Source: Chytridium lagenaria
Taxonomy: Eukaryota > Chytridiomycota > Chytridiomycetes > Chytridiales > Chytridiaceae
Direction of reading: 5' to 3'
Assembly: GCA_025449115.1 (NCBI GenBank)
Contig: JAHLKC010000020.1
Coordinates: 1 to 64,000, forward strand
DNA length: 64,000 bases
Shown here: positions 10,539 to 22,424 of the stretch, one piece after another
Layout of the letters: each line of letters opens with the position of its first letter
Numbering within the stretch: position 1 is the stretch's first letter
Made by a program: the position numbers and the translations under genes
Notes under the pieces: model-generated
What the model saw: only the letters and a program-made list of their open reading frames with translations
What the model was told of the DNA's origin: nothing
The model's database searches: none

Positions 10539-11884
10539 CTTCTCGACACTATGAGATGTGAAAGGGTGTGTGTGTAGTAAATAGTAGTAGGAGGTAAAAG
10601 CAGGTTGAATGTTGATTGATGATGGGAGAGGAAGAGGGGAGAGGTGATGGCTATTTATACAGACGAAGACCAGTAGTAGTGAGTAGTAAATTATTTAATA
10701 AATTGAGTTGAGTTATTGCGGTGTGCTGAATCTGATTGTTTGGGTGAAAGGATGGGGTGGGTGGGGAAGCAAGTGAACAATTAATAAATTATGTTTATGA
10801 CCCCCCTCAAATAACAAAAAAAAACGCGTTTTAGTTCATTAATTGTGCCCCCCATTCCTTCCTTGTTAGGTATTTTTTTACACATCATCGTTAACGTTAT
10901 TTAAAACAGTCACCTGCGACGTACTTTGGGTCATTCCACCCAATAACATCTGACCAGGAATATGTCACATGCCATCGGCATCAATATCTAATATCTATTA
11001 AATCGATTTACATTTTATTAATAATAAATCAATATTAATATTCAAGACATTTCTAATGAGCCAAGGGATTGTCAAGGATTAATTATTACTTAATTAGTAA
11101 ATATTCTAGAATATTTATTACTGATAGTAAAATAGTGACAATTCATGGGATATTGCCACCACCAAAAAAGGGCTGCATAAACAAAACAAAGCAGTTATCC
11201 AAGTGTTGGATACCATACTACGCAATGCGGACAACACTATCCCTCCTCCTTCCATCTCGGTTCCTTACGACAGTTGGTCACATCATGGCCACCATCATGG
11301 TGCATCACTGCAAGGTACAATACAAATCCATGCTTCTACTGCTATGCCTTTCTGCAGCTCTTATCTAAAACTCTCATCGTCAGGATGGAAACATCCTGAG
11401 AGCAATGCCATTACGGGATACCAGCAGCTACAATGACCACAATACATCGTAAAGCCATCCTCGCTACCCTCTTGGATAATTAAATCTTTCAAAAGGTTAA
11501 CGGCAGCACTCGCCATCACCTGGATGTGCTTTATCATCGAAATGACAGGCCTAGTCATGGGTAGCTCCATGTTTAAAGAAGTTTCCAATCTCCTCTGTAA
11601 GAATTCACTATCATATCCCACATTCCCCTCATTTTTAACGTTTATATCAAAGACGTCACTCTCCATGTATCCGCCACAATTTGCTCTATCACTTTTTATC
11701 ACAGAAGCGTGGCATTACGGCGTATACTGGTATATTGCCATCTTTTGCAAGTAAGCGCAATCATCTCTCATATCGTGCTTGCTTATTATTGGTATCAATT
11801 AGCGTCATCCCGGCTCTCAACGAAACAAGACACATCCTCACCCACATCCTCTTTCAATAGCAATAACTCCCATACTACACATCC
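10539..11884. other. Intergenic, AT-rich, no gene recognised
   Basis: This holds simple-sequence runs (GATGG, GTAG) near 10560-10760 and very AT-rich DNA at 10980-11130. A 113-codon minus-strand open frame at 11702-11361 has a few Cys residues and two hydrophobic stretches, but no recognisable family and no clear splice partner. I do not call it a gene. Confidence 0.5.
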
Positions 11885-13258
11885 TCATCTAACCGTCTCC
11901 AATTCACCTCCAAAATCATGTCCGTTCCCCATCCTAAAAAAAAATAAAAAATCAGCATAATTCATTATCATTTACCACTCACGTTGTCGCAACTGGCACA
12001 AACCACAACCTCCAATCCACCCCCATCACCTCCACCCAGTTCCTAGTCCACCCAAAGTCATACACATTAACCCTCTCACCATCTGAGTTTCATCACCGCT
12101 TCGTAGTCGTTTCGTGGTTCCATGCTCTCAATCGTCGTTCGGTTGGCGAGGAGGAGACCCGTGTGCATCGCAACAAAGGCGAGGAGAGTTAAGGAGAAAA
12201 CACCTGACAGAATCACGAGAAGGAGCCAATTCAGGTCTAACAGAAGGCTCGCCTATGAAGTTTTAGGGAGCGAAAGTTGGTGGATTATACCTCTGGATCT
12301 GTTGATTTCATAGCGGTGGAGAGCTGTGCCATACACACACAGAAAATATACGAACAATACATACACGCGTAAAACACGAAAAGATCTTTAAAAAAAGGTC
12401 AACACCTCGAACCACATCTACCCTTTAACTTACAGAAAAACTTGAGATTCCAAAACCCAACACACTATTAATCCACGGACAATGTGGTCCTGAAAAAAAA
12501 GACGCCAATTAATTAACTACACAAACCCTTTAAAAAAACCCCCTCACCATCTTCAATACACATCGATTACAAGTACTACAATGGTGTGTTCGATCCGGTT
12601 TAAAGTTGTGACATTTCCGACAGAACCGTCTCCGGCCGTCACGTTTAATTTCAACGCCTTGAGACGACGGCACGTCGGTGGATGCAGATATTTCCCATTC
12701 GGTGTTGCCCGTGGTTTGTTTCTGCCAACTGTTGAAAGGGTCAAGGAAGGGTTTTGACGGGGCTTTTACTTAATGCGGATCCGCTCTGCATTAAAGAACG
12801 GGTATCTGAGGTGTCTGTATGGCTGATATTGATCGAGGGATCTGAAAGTGTTGGATTCTTCAACGAGGCCCTGTTGAAACCATAAGCGGGGCTTGACATT
12901 ATGTAAAAAGGAGGGAGAAGCTTACAGCGTTGGGGAACCCAGGATCGGTTACGATAATCTACCCGCCATATAAGAAATCAATCATCTTAAAAATCCACCC
13001 TACCATATAATAACTCCATACAAACAAAACCGCTGTAGGTTGAAACAATGCAATAATGGCAACTAAAAACCATATTTAGTCCTCTACTTCCCTCAAGCCG
13101 CAATTACCTCTAACACCGGTCGATATTAATCGTTGTTGACCTTGATAAGGCCCACTCAGTATTGGATGTAATTCAGGATCTCTTACATGTCATGTGAAGG
13201 CTACATATGACCATCCGATGATGAGGGAGACGATGAGGACGGGAGTCGACCGAGCCAT
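11885..13258 (-). CDS. DHHC-type protein S-palmitoyltransferase (Pfa3-like)
   Basis: This is a membrane enzyme that attaches palmitate to cysteines of client proteins. The first exon (ATG 13258-13256) encodes a hydrophobic segment, [13 protein letters not shown]. An exon at about 12740-12550 has the cysteine-rich domain: [18 protein letters not shown], then CNRCVLKM. The next exon, 12489 down to about 12430, holds the catalytic DHHCPWI block followed by [10 protein letters not shown], but the DNA is one base short in the second His codon and again a few codons on, so the frame is broken as printed. Downstream are transmembrane segments (about 12380-12200: [14 protein letters not shown] and [19 protein letters not shown]), the TTxE motif (NRTTIES), and the [12 protein letters not shown] block typical of the family. 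It ends [15 protein letters not shown] at 11885. The two slips are probably sequence errors; otherwise the enzyme would be dead. Confidence 0.85.
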
Positions 13259-13983
13259 TTGCAGAGTATCCCTGCGATGTCGAGGTGTGGCATGCTGTGT
13301 GACGACGATCTCTGACTTGGTTTTTTCGGTCACCCGCAGAAACAATTCTATTCACTCTCAATATTACAATTTAGTTTAAAGAATACTGTTAAAAGTAGGC
13401 GTGAAGGAAAGAAAATATTTGAGTATAATTTATCACTTAGCGAGCATCATGGAAATTGAAAAACGAATTATTCGCGCATATTAGGCAAATAGCGGATTAT
13501 GGGAAAACAGAAGATTAAAGTTAAACTAGAGCATACGCTTCATTTTCTATTATTATTATTTTAAAAAAGTCGAGAACCACACCAAACGGAAAAGAAAAAT
13601 CAAAGTCAATCAAGTAAAAAAACTCTAAAATGTACTCAGAAATTAACGAAACCGTCAAAAAAACAAACCGAAAAACCCTCCCTTTCTTGGAAGCGATAAA
13701 AGATTGAATAGGATACAAGGGTCGAGGAACAAGGACCCTTCCAGTCCAGCATAGTCTCATATTCTCTTGCACTCATTCTCTCCTTATACAGAACTTCCTA
13801 CTTCCACGAGTGAGTTCAAACGCTAGAAGAAGAAGATTCTCTAAGCAAAAGACTTATTGAGGTTTAAAGATACAGCAAGCTATATGCTTTGCAAAAAAAT
13901 AAAGCAATCGCCAATAAGAATAAAATAAATGAAGGACCATAAACACACAAGAAAAAAGTATATAATCAAAAAGAACAAAAAGG
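13259..13983. other. Intergenic, AT-rich, no gene seen
   Basis: This lies upstream of the palmitoyltransferase gene and is mostly A-rich DNA. No open frame longer than about 80 codons has family resemblance. It presumably contains the palmitoyltransferase promoter. Confidence 0.5.
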
Positions 13984-14085
13984 TATTGGGGTCCCACCGA
14001 ATGTACAGTCGAAGATTCAACTGTGCATTCGATGGGATCCCAATAACCCCCCTCCTGTCTGAGTTTACCCTTTACTCAGGCAGGA
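13984..14085. repeat. Two tandem hairpins (imperfect inverted repeats)
   Basis: The first hairpin pairs 13984-14009 with 14020-14045, with 23 of 26 positions complementary (two of the other three would be G-U in RNA) and a 10-nt loop. Seven bases further on, 14053-14063 pairs with 14075-14085, 10 of 11 positions, with an 11-nt loop. The flanks are A/T-rich. No open frame passes through. It could be a small fold-back element, the end of a transcript, or a structured RNA; the sequence alone does not decide. Confidence 0.7.
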
Positions 14086-16102
14086 CCTTTTATACCTCCA
14101 ATAAATAAAATCCATAAAAATCCCATAAAATCCAGCGATCGAAGCTGTGGGAATTAATTAAAAAGTCTTTGAATATAAGGACTTACTCGTGAGCGCTCGT
14201 ACGCCCTTTGGGACAACGATAATCCCGGAAAATGAAAAGATATGAACTGGGATGGGAGAGAAGAAGAGAGTTGTGGGTTTGCTTTTAGCCAATGGGCTTG
14301 AACACTTTTGCTTAGCTGACGGAGGTGGATGGAGTGAGATGGTCTGAAGATGGTAACAAACTTTGATCGGGGTTGAACGAAGGTGGAGGAGGTGGACGAG
14401 GTGAAAATTGGGAAGAGAAAGATTTGTCCAAGGACAAGCATTGCAGTTTTAAGGGTGGCGTTGTCCATATCAAGGAGGTGGGAAGGCGGGTAAAAAGAAG
14501 GTGGAACGATCATGTCGCATCAAGAAGGATAACACGTGCAACGACGATGTCGATCAAGAAACGAAATCGGGTTTATGTATATGTCCTGTATACGTCATCA
14601 CACGCAAGCGTCCAAGGGTTAGTGAGGAATGAATGAAGCTTGACGACACAAGGAGAGGAGATAGACCAGTAAGGAGAGATTGACGGAGAGGAGTACTCGC
14701 TTGCCATCACATACGCCTCCGAATTCCATGCATTTCGCCGTTTCCTTTAGACGTCGAATGTCCACAAACATCAAGATGAATACATGATTACAGATAAGTA
14801 AAGAAAGCATGGTTCTATCTGAAGTTAAGTATAAAACCAAAGTAGATTCAACATTAAAAAAGGCAACGAACACTCGCAAACTTTTAAACAATAGCCATCC
14901 CTCCTGAATTCTCTTTCTCCGAGACAGCTCCTTAAACTCAATGCATTGACGTTCGCCCACTCAACCCGTTTTAGCCGTTAAAAGTGGTAAGCGTTCTGTT
15001 TCGTCACCCTCAAAACGTTTTTTGCGCTTCAATTCTAACAACGTAAAATGCGGAATATGAATAATTGTTATCGCGTACGTGCTTTTAGGAGTAATCATTA
15101 AGGCATAACATATCGTAAGTCGCGAGTGACAGAGGATGGAGGGAACGGAACCGAGGGGAAAAAACTATGCACTGCAAACTACAAGATAGACGAAAATAGA
15201 GTCTACAAAAACGGTACGAGAAAGAACTACTTTGATTAACTGAGGTGAGTTTGGCTACATTACTTTCAATTCAAATTAGTACCAACCGAGAACTTCCCAA
15301 AGTAAGGTTTGCTACGGAATACGCTTGTTCCTAACAAGCTCGCTCACCGTAAAGGCAGACCGCGTTTCAAAATGTAAGTTGGATTGCGTGAAGTGCTCGA
15401 CTTACCTCATCAAAGAAAATCTCTTAAGCAGGTATCATCAATATCGGAACAGGAATGACTTGGGAGGCGATATAAAGTTCGGGATAGTATCGCTGGTTAT
15501 TCGGGACTTGCAAAGACTAGATTACTCCACTTGCCCGACAAACATGTAGATAACAGCCCGCCACTGTGAGCGGGTCGCCGTTTCAAGTTGCAGCTTGAAT
15601 TCTGTGATGTTCAGCAGTTTGTCGATGAGGAAGCAGGGAAAAGGTGCAAGTCTTTTTAGACGCAATCTGGCCAACTTTTACACGAGGTTATGTTGTGGTA
15701 AAGATAGATGAAGCGAGCCCCATCCCTTTTATGAAGGTCTCAATCTGGGTCACAGTGTCGCCCAAAAAAAGACGATTGTCAGGTGTGATTGATGTTTTTG
15801 GGTTGATAGAAGGGTTTTGAGTCCGACGACAAATATAACAACACGCTGGAAGAATGACTTGCGAGGCAATGATAAAAAAATGCAAACTCAATTTTACTTT
15901 TAGTTTGATTTGAAGGATTAAATACAACTGATGTCACGCAACCACAGAGTGGCGAAGATCATTTAATCTGCAGTTTAAGTCAAATTCTACGTAAGCGCGC
16001 TTTATAATTATACATTTATATTCACATTGCACTGCAAAGGTTATTAAATTGAAATGACGCGGTCGCAGCATCGCTTTTTTTCTCCAAAGTCAAAATCATC
16101 CC
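14086..16102. other. Intergenic, no confident gene
   Basis: Several minus-strand frames of 110-120 codons (for example 14960-14619 and 14513-14154) and plus-strand frames of 60-90 codons exist, but none resembles a family I know and none joins neatly through splice sites. A short unrecognised gene between 14150 and 14960 cannot be excluded. Confidence 0.45.
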
Positions 16103-17836
16103 CTAGGAAAACTCCTTGATATGGTGCAATATTGTGGTTGCAATCTGATTATTGGCAGTCTATTTAAGAAGAATTAAAACAATACTTCTCACAGATTTAA
16201 AGGAAACAAACCAAGAACGCACTTTAAATAAATACTTGACCGTCCCGCCAGACGCCTCTTCCGAGCTTACAAATGTGATAAACCTATCTTGTGAGATGCT
16301 GCATGGCATTTGTGGGATTATGCGCACATTTAGAATAAGCTTGTGGATGCCGTCGGTCCTCATAACTACACGTAAAATTTAATGATACATATATTTTAGA
16401 AAGCCTTAAATGAAGAAAATAACCAAACTTTTTTAATTTCTTACCTAATCTTGCCGCTTTGGTGTTGGGGTTGCTGTTGATGCGGAAAGTTCCGGAGCCT
16501 TTTTCCCTCCATTGTTTCTCCGCGCCATGCGTCCAAAATAACTTCCCATGTGCCTGCAGAAAAATTAAAATATGGTTAAAGCAAGTTCAGACAACTCCTT
16601 TTAACAAAACCATCAAAGTGAGGCAACTAAATAGAAGAAAAAAGAACTCACCGAGTACACAACTGTTTCATCTTCTTCACCAGTTTTTGCTAAAAAGAAA
16701 TGACAGAGTTCAAAGGTTAGCACTTCGCTCAAAGCCATACAACTCACTTTCAAGTAATGGCGGCTCCGGAATTGTTCCTGTTTTTCCTAATTCGACCGTC
16801 TCGTTATTATCCGACCCATCATCATTCTCTTTCTCCTCATCGTTATCCTCGTCCTCGTCATCCTGCCCAATTCCCCGTACTTTTCCCAATACCTTAGATG
16901 GCGTTGATAGCAACTCCGAGAAAGAGCTTTTTGACTTTGTTGATAGCAGGTCAGCGAAAGAAGCTTTTGAATTTGCGGCGCTCGCAAAGCTAAACTTTGT
17001 GTTGAAGTCCCGAACGAACCAAAGGTAGGCATGTTGGCAGCATCAAAGTTGAATGCCGGCTTCATCTTTGCGTTCTAAAGTGCCGAATAAGTTTGTAATT
17101 GAGACACAAAAGCATGCCAACTTACTTCTGAAAGTGCCGAACTGTTGATACCGCTATCCCTACCCGCAAAAGAGCCTTTAAAAATCGAATTTGAGGAGTT
17201 GCAACAGAAAAGATGTTGGTCGCCTCGGAAGCAAGCATGCTGGGTGTTTTAGTGGTTGAGGACTTTTCCAACTGAACCGAATCAAATGTATCGGGAGGTG
17301 TTGCGGGATCTTTTTCCTCCTTGTTGTCAACCGCCACTGGTAAAAGGGCCCTCAGGGCTGCAGGGGTCTCGACCTTTAACCCCTCCATGTGGTTTCTTAA
17401 TGCGGCATCGACCGCCTTCCCAGGAGTTTCGTCTTTCCTCATTTCCTTATCGTCGTCACCCCAGTCATCGTCACCCTTTGAGGCTTTACTAAAAATACTG
17501 AAGAAAGGATTCGATTTTGTGGGCTCAAGTTTGGCTGGATGAGCGTCGGCAGATGTGGAGACAGGCTCTTGACTAGTGATGACCTTCTTCTTCAGCGGAG
17601 AAATGGTTCCATCGTCTTCTTCAGGCTTTTGTTTTGCATAGAGGAGTTGAGAAAGAAGTTGCGATTAATAACTAGGCAATCAGCATAAAGACGGTCTCAA
17701 AACCATGCAAGATCTGCTGCAACAGAGGGAATGAAAAAATAAATAAAATGATGTCAATATTCTTACACCGTCTCTATCGCCACTGCCGTCACCATCATTC
17801 TCCTTCTTGTCGTCAAATTTCCGCTTTTCAACCATC
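16103..17836 (-). CDS. Nup50/Nup2-like nucleoporin with C-terminal Ran-binding domain
   Basis: This is a mobile nuclear-basket nucleoporin that helps importin-alpha and Ran cycle through the pore. It starts MVEKRKFDDKKENDGDG (ATG 17836-17834), a basic N-terminus like other Nup2/Nup50 proteins. Middle exons hold AVDAALRNHMEGLKVETP, an FG patch (MPTFGSFG, FSFASAA, FADLLSTKSK) and an acidic run DDEDEDNDEEKEND. The last three exons make a Ran-binding domain: KTGEEDETVVYS, HGKLFWTHGAEKQWREKGSG, TFRINSN, RTDGIHKLILNVRI, and end with TANNQIATTILHHIKEFS, stop at 16103. The frame slips by one base near 17010, at a short C run within the FG patch. Assignment as a RanBD FG-nucleoporin is firm; orthology to Nup50 rather than RanBP3-like proteins is likely but not proven. 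Confidence 0.83.
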
Positions 17837-17925
17837 TTCCTTGTCCTTTCGCTCACAGAGACAGTGGTGTAGTCCGAAGGATTTTTGGAACAAATGGATT
17901 GTCAATTCAAGATTGAGGAGGAGCC
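17837..17925. promoter_or_regulatory. 89-bp spacer between divergent NUP50-like and XPB starts
   Basis: Both genes begin at the edges of this spacer on opposite strands, so it must contain or closely abut a bidirectional promoter. A 3-base A run and no TATA-like box are visible. Confidence 0.5.
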
Positions 17926-20713
17926 ATGGCCACCTCTCCTGATGCTTTTACCTCTAAAGAGGAGGACGTTGGATCGCTCAAGGCAGACCACGACAGCCGT
18001 CCCATATACGTATCATCGGATGGACGAATACTGCTTGAAGCTTTCTCACCTATCAGCGATAGGGTCTCGGATTTCCTTACCACTGTTGCTGAACCCATAT
18101 CACGACCGCACCACATTCACGAGTACAAGCTGACCGAGTACTCCCTCTACGCTGCAGTTAGTGTGGGTCTCCAAACTATCTCCATTCTCGACGTACTTGA
18201 AAGACTCTCCAAATCCCCTCTCCCAGCCCCTGTCATTCAATATGTGAAAAAGTATACTTCCACGTATGGCAAGGTCAAGTTGGTGCAGAAGGAGAATTCA
18301 AGGTTCTACGTCGAAAGTCCTGACCAGGCTGTTCTAAAGATTCTTTTGAGGGATGATATAGTATCTGGCTCACGTGTGTGGAGCGCAGATGACCTAGGCT
18401 CTCGTGCCGACGAATACGGGTTTTTGGTGGAGGCAGCGCCAACTTCGACTCTCTTCCGGCCAAGTAAGAGGAAAAGGGAGGGGGATGATCTGGAACCCGG
18501 CGCTAAAGCAATTCGACTCGATGAAAGCACGAAGTCCGTACCTGCTCCATCCATACCGCCCGCACCTGAACCTTTACCAGCGCCAAAGGATTGCTCGTCC
18601 TCTGATACAATTGACCTTTTTGACATGTTTGACGTCGATGTAGATGAGCCCCTGCTCTCTGAAGACCTGTTCGCACTTGATACGACTATAGGAACCACGT
18701 CTGAAGTGAATGTACCATCTCAACCGCCGGATGAAACGGAGGCCCTCCAAGCAGACGATCAGCCACTTTCACCTATCCATATACCCCTCAGAGGCGAAGA
18801 AATTCTTGGCGCACTCATATCTATAAACGAACAGGACGACGGTGAAGAAGCCGATGGATCCGACCCAACTTCTAGAAAACCTAAACTTGTCTCGTCTTTT
18901 GAAATACGTCCTGAGGCTGTGGAGGCCGTGAAGCGTCAGTGCAGCAATATCAATTTTCCTATGCTTGAGGAGTATGACTTTAAAAGAGAGAGGGACCTTC
19001 CTGATTTGAGGATCGATCTTAAGCCTTCCACATGTCTGAGACCGTACCAGGAAAAAGCCTTGAACAAAATGTTTGGAAATGGAAGAGCGAGGTCAGGAAT
19101 TATTGTGTTGCCTTGCGGCGCAGGGAAAACATTGGTAGGGGTAACGGCAGCTTGCACAATTAAAAAGAGCTGTTTGGTACTTTGTACATCTTCGTAGGTA
19201 AATTTCTGCCGTTGCCTTTTCTAATAGCTTCTTTCCTTACTTAGAGTTTCTGTCGAGCAATGGGCGCGTGAGTTCAAATCATGGTCAACAATTGGAGACC
19301 GAGATATTTGCAAATTTACTTCCGACAAGCGAGAAAAAGTATATTGTTATTCTGCAATTCTCATTAACATCTTTCTGTAGTTTCCCGGCGAATCTGGCGT
19401 TCTTATATCCACGTATACGATGATCGGTTATACTGGAAAGCGGGCGTACGATGCCAAGCAGGTCATGGATTTTGTCACATCTCGTGAATGGGGTTTCGTT
19501 CTTCTAGACGAGGTCCATGTCGTGCCCGCCGATATGTTTAAGAAAGTTCTCACCATCGTTACCGCACATTCAAAGCTTGGACTTACCGCGACTCTGGTAA
19601 GAGAAGACGACAAAATTAGGAGCTTGAATTACCTTATTGGGCCAAAGCTTTATGAGGCCAATTGGATGGATTTAGCGACGAAGGGGTTTATCGCAAATGT
19701 TCAGGTTTAGAAAACTTCATCGCATATAATAATTTTTTCGCCGTATTGCGTGCATGACTGACATGTAAATTTAGTGTGCTGAAGTGTGGTGTGAAATGCC
19801 AAAGGAATTTTTCCGAGAGTATCTTGAGCAAGATGCAAGGTGTGAACATGATATTCGTTTCCTTTTTCTATTCTCACTTAAATATAACAATCGTTTTATA
19901 GAAAGCGTCAGCTTCTTTACTCTTTAAATCCGAAAAAGATCCAAGCATGTCAGTATTTAATCGAGTTTCACGAAGCCCGTGGTGACAAAATTATTATATT
20001 CTCAGACAACGTTTTCGCGCTTAAGGTTTGCATGCTCACTATGCATTCACTCATTCTCTAGCATTATGCAACAGTCCTTAACAAACCCTATATTTACGGC
20101 GGTACATCCCAAGCGGAACGCATACGCATTCTTCAACAATTCCGCTACAACCCCACGGTCAATGCCATTTTTCTATCCAAAGTCGGCGACACATCCATCG
20201 ACATCCCCGAAGCCTCCTGTCTAATTCAAATATCCAGTCATTATGGTTCACGTCGTCAAGAAGCCCAGCGTCTCGGTCGTATTCTACGCGCCAAAAAAAC
20301 TATGTCGGACGGTTTCAACGCATTTTTTTACACCCTCGTATCGAAGGACACTGAAGAAGTATACTATTCGTCTAAACGCCAACAATTTTTGATCGATCAA
20401 GGATATTCATTTAAAATTATCACGCAACTTGAAGGTGCAGGTTCTATGCTGCTTTATTCAACATTGGCTGAAAGGCTTGAGCTTTTGACAACTATATTGG
20501 TGTCGGGAAATGATGCGACATTTGATATGGAGGAGGATGAGCAGGAGATTTTGACGTTGTTGAACCCGCCGCAGCTTCGGCGTCTTTGACTGCCGTTGCG
20601 AAGGTTAGACGAGTGGGGAATTTAAAGTCTTTATCGGGGGCGACAGTATGGCGTATATTGAGACGTCAAAAACCGCACGGAGATCTAGAAGGGGCAATAG
20701 GGATGATTCTTGA
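17926..20713 (+). CDS. ERCC3: XPB / Ssl2 / ERCC3, TFIIH DNA translocase
   Basis: This is the 3'-5' ATPase/helicase of TFIIH, required for promoter opening and nucleotide excision repair. Exons: 17926-19193, 19245-19338, 19381-19704, 19775-19839, 19902-20025, then 20062 onward. The N-terminal domain shows [20 protein letters not shown]; motif I is LPCGAGKT; motif II is the hallmark LLDEVHVVP; the RED motif is in [11 protein letters not shown]; motif VI is [14 protein letters not shown]; then [20 protein letters not shown]. The printed frame stops at 20587-20589, but the usual C-terminal tail follows in shifted frames ([11 protein letters not shown], then GDSMAYIE at about 20640) and ends at TGA 20711-20713, implying two one-base slips at about 20550 and 20635. 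An acidic insert lies at about 18600-18880. The N-terminus is shorter than in animals. Confidence 0.96.
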
Positions 20714-21200
20714 AATACATATGCTGCATTTACAATATAATTTTTGGAAGCATGGTTTGCTATCTGTTTTAAAGCGTTTGCATCGAGGGGCTGTAACTTT
20801 AACCACCAAAAAAGATGGCTTGATTTGTTTACTGAATCACTTATGTGCTAGAAAAACTGATAAAAAAAAAGTCATCAACTGAAACGCTGTCATATAAAAT
20901 TGCTACTTTAGGCGATCATCAAGTTTGATTTATTAGAGGAGTTGGTTGAGACAAGCTATTGCATACTCGTGGTTTAAGGTCGCTAAACGTTAGTATAATC
21001 ATTGACCCGTGTCCGGTAAATATTTCTCTCCCACGCACATTTGCCAAAACTACATACATTTACTAAGTATTACATCTGAGAGCCTCAATGAGCAACACTC
21101 CTGTGAGTTATGGTAATATCACATTCATAATTAAAAGAAAGTGCCTTTATTGTTAGCATCACGGCACCTTGTGAAGAATTACCATTGTTCACATGCCCTA

Positions 21201-21383
21201 GGACATTTTGCCTAAGTCCGTTGAGTTCCGTTATATCCCACGTCGACGCGTATATTTACGCGTCATATTGAATCCTCCTTTCTTTTCCCTTTTGAGTTTT
21301 TTTATATATACTTTTCCCCCACGTTTATAGGGTTTTTATTGAAGGAGGTGGCGCGCATATGTGCCATTCATGTGTGTGCGCAT
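21201..21383 (+). repeat. Direct repeat, left copy (~183 bp)
   Basis: It begins GGACATTTTGCCTAAGTCCG and ends in the TGTGTGTGCGCAT region. It matches 22055-22233 with scattered substitutions and short indels. It contains GACGCGT-6 nt-ACGCGTC, a perfect 7-bp inverted pair, and the stretch CACGTTTATAGGGTTTTTAT, identical in both copies. Confidence 0.85.
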
Positions 21384-22054
21384 CTCTACCCCCTGCCACC
21401 TGGTGAAGCCGCAATCCAGCTGTTTGAAGCAGAAGGCTGTGATGGGAGCCCAAGGGTCCTCCTCATTGTCAGTGTCCTTTAGCTTAGGCTTGGTTGGCTA
21501 CATTCCACCTCTGATGATCCCCGAGCCGGTGATCAATGCTGCAGGCAGGTGATGAGTGAGGTTACCCTGTGCCAGCTCGTGAGGCAACAAGATCATCACG
21601 TTCCAAAAGGTGCCATAGCAGGAGGCAAGGAGGCTTTCAGCCCTCCCCGTTTGCCAGGAGACGATCTGGTTTCATATTGGTTTATTAGCAAGGTAAGTCA
21701 ACATAGGAGATACTAATCACGTTCCCTTCTCCCTTTATTAAGCAGAATCTCGCGATCACTCACCTACACCATCGCCAAACAACATTAACATCACTTAGAT
21801 TCAGGAGTACATCCTGTTCCTGGGTGCTCTGTGGGACTTGCTCTGCTGGAGCAACTCCTTTACTCTTCTCCCCACCCCCTAGTTGAACTAGGTAGGGAGA
21901 GATGGGTCAGAGAAGACTACAACCTGTTATGGAGAGCATGAACGAGATCCTTAGACCTTATGATAAGAAAATTGAATTAACGACAAATTAATGATACAAT
22001 GAAGGGAGAAGTGTGAAGAAGAATAACATTATTCATATGGCCTATGGCTCATAA

Positions 22055-22233
22055 GGACATTTTGCCTAAGTCCGTGGGGTTCTGTTATATCCAGTGTCGA
22101 TGCGTATATTTACGCGTCATAAAAACCTCTCTTCTTTTCCCTTTGGGTTTTTTAAATGTACTTTTTCCCCACGTTTATAGGGTTTTTATTGAAGGAGGTG
22201 GCGCGCATATGTGCCGTTTATGTGTGTGTGCAT
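22055..22233 (+). repeat. Direct repeat, right copy (~179 bp)
   Basis: This is the second copy of the 21201-21383 repeat. The left arm of its ACGCGT pair is mutated (ATGCGT). It is preceded within 60 bp by a purine-rich tract, as the right LTR of a retroelement would be. Confidence 0.85.
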
Positions 22234-22424
22234 ATGCTGTGTCTGTTATTTATTTATGTTTTGTGTATTACTTTAATACGATAGATTTCTTGATTTAATT
22301 TGTACCTGTTGAATCTGGTAGTTGATATTGAGTTGATCCCCTATCCTATATCCCACGCGTGTGGCCTTGCGACGTGATCTCCCCTTCACTCTTAGTTGGA
22401 TAATAGTCGACCCCTCTGCCCCCT

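Larger units (their letters stand above)
20714..22424. other. Intergenic region with a pair of direct repeats
   Basis: No gene was recognised. Apart from the two ~180-bp repeat copies listed separately, the 670 bp between them is unmatched, moderately GC-rich DNA with a purine-rich run (GAAGGGAGAAGTGTGAAGAAG, about 22001) just before the right copy. The arrangement is compatible with a small non-autonomous LTR-type element, but no target duplication was found. Confidence 0.5.

Noticed and set aside
11361..11702. 113-codon minus-strand frame with several Cys and hydrophobic residues
   Set aside because: No family resemblance, no convincing splice partner, and it lies beyond the natural end of the palmitoyltransferase gene.
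13984..14085. Double hairpin as a Rho-independent terminator or tRNA
   Set aside because: Bacterial-type terminators are not expected in this eukaryotic DNA, and the stems do not fold as a cloverleaf.
14154..14960. Possible spliced gene on the minus strand
   Set aside because: Fragments such as LKETAKCMEFGGVCDGKR look protein-like but no consistent exon chain or family could be built.
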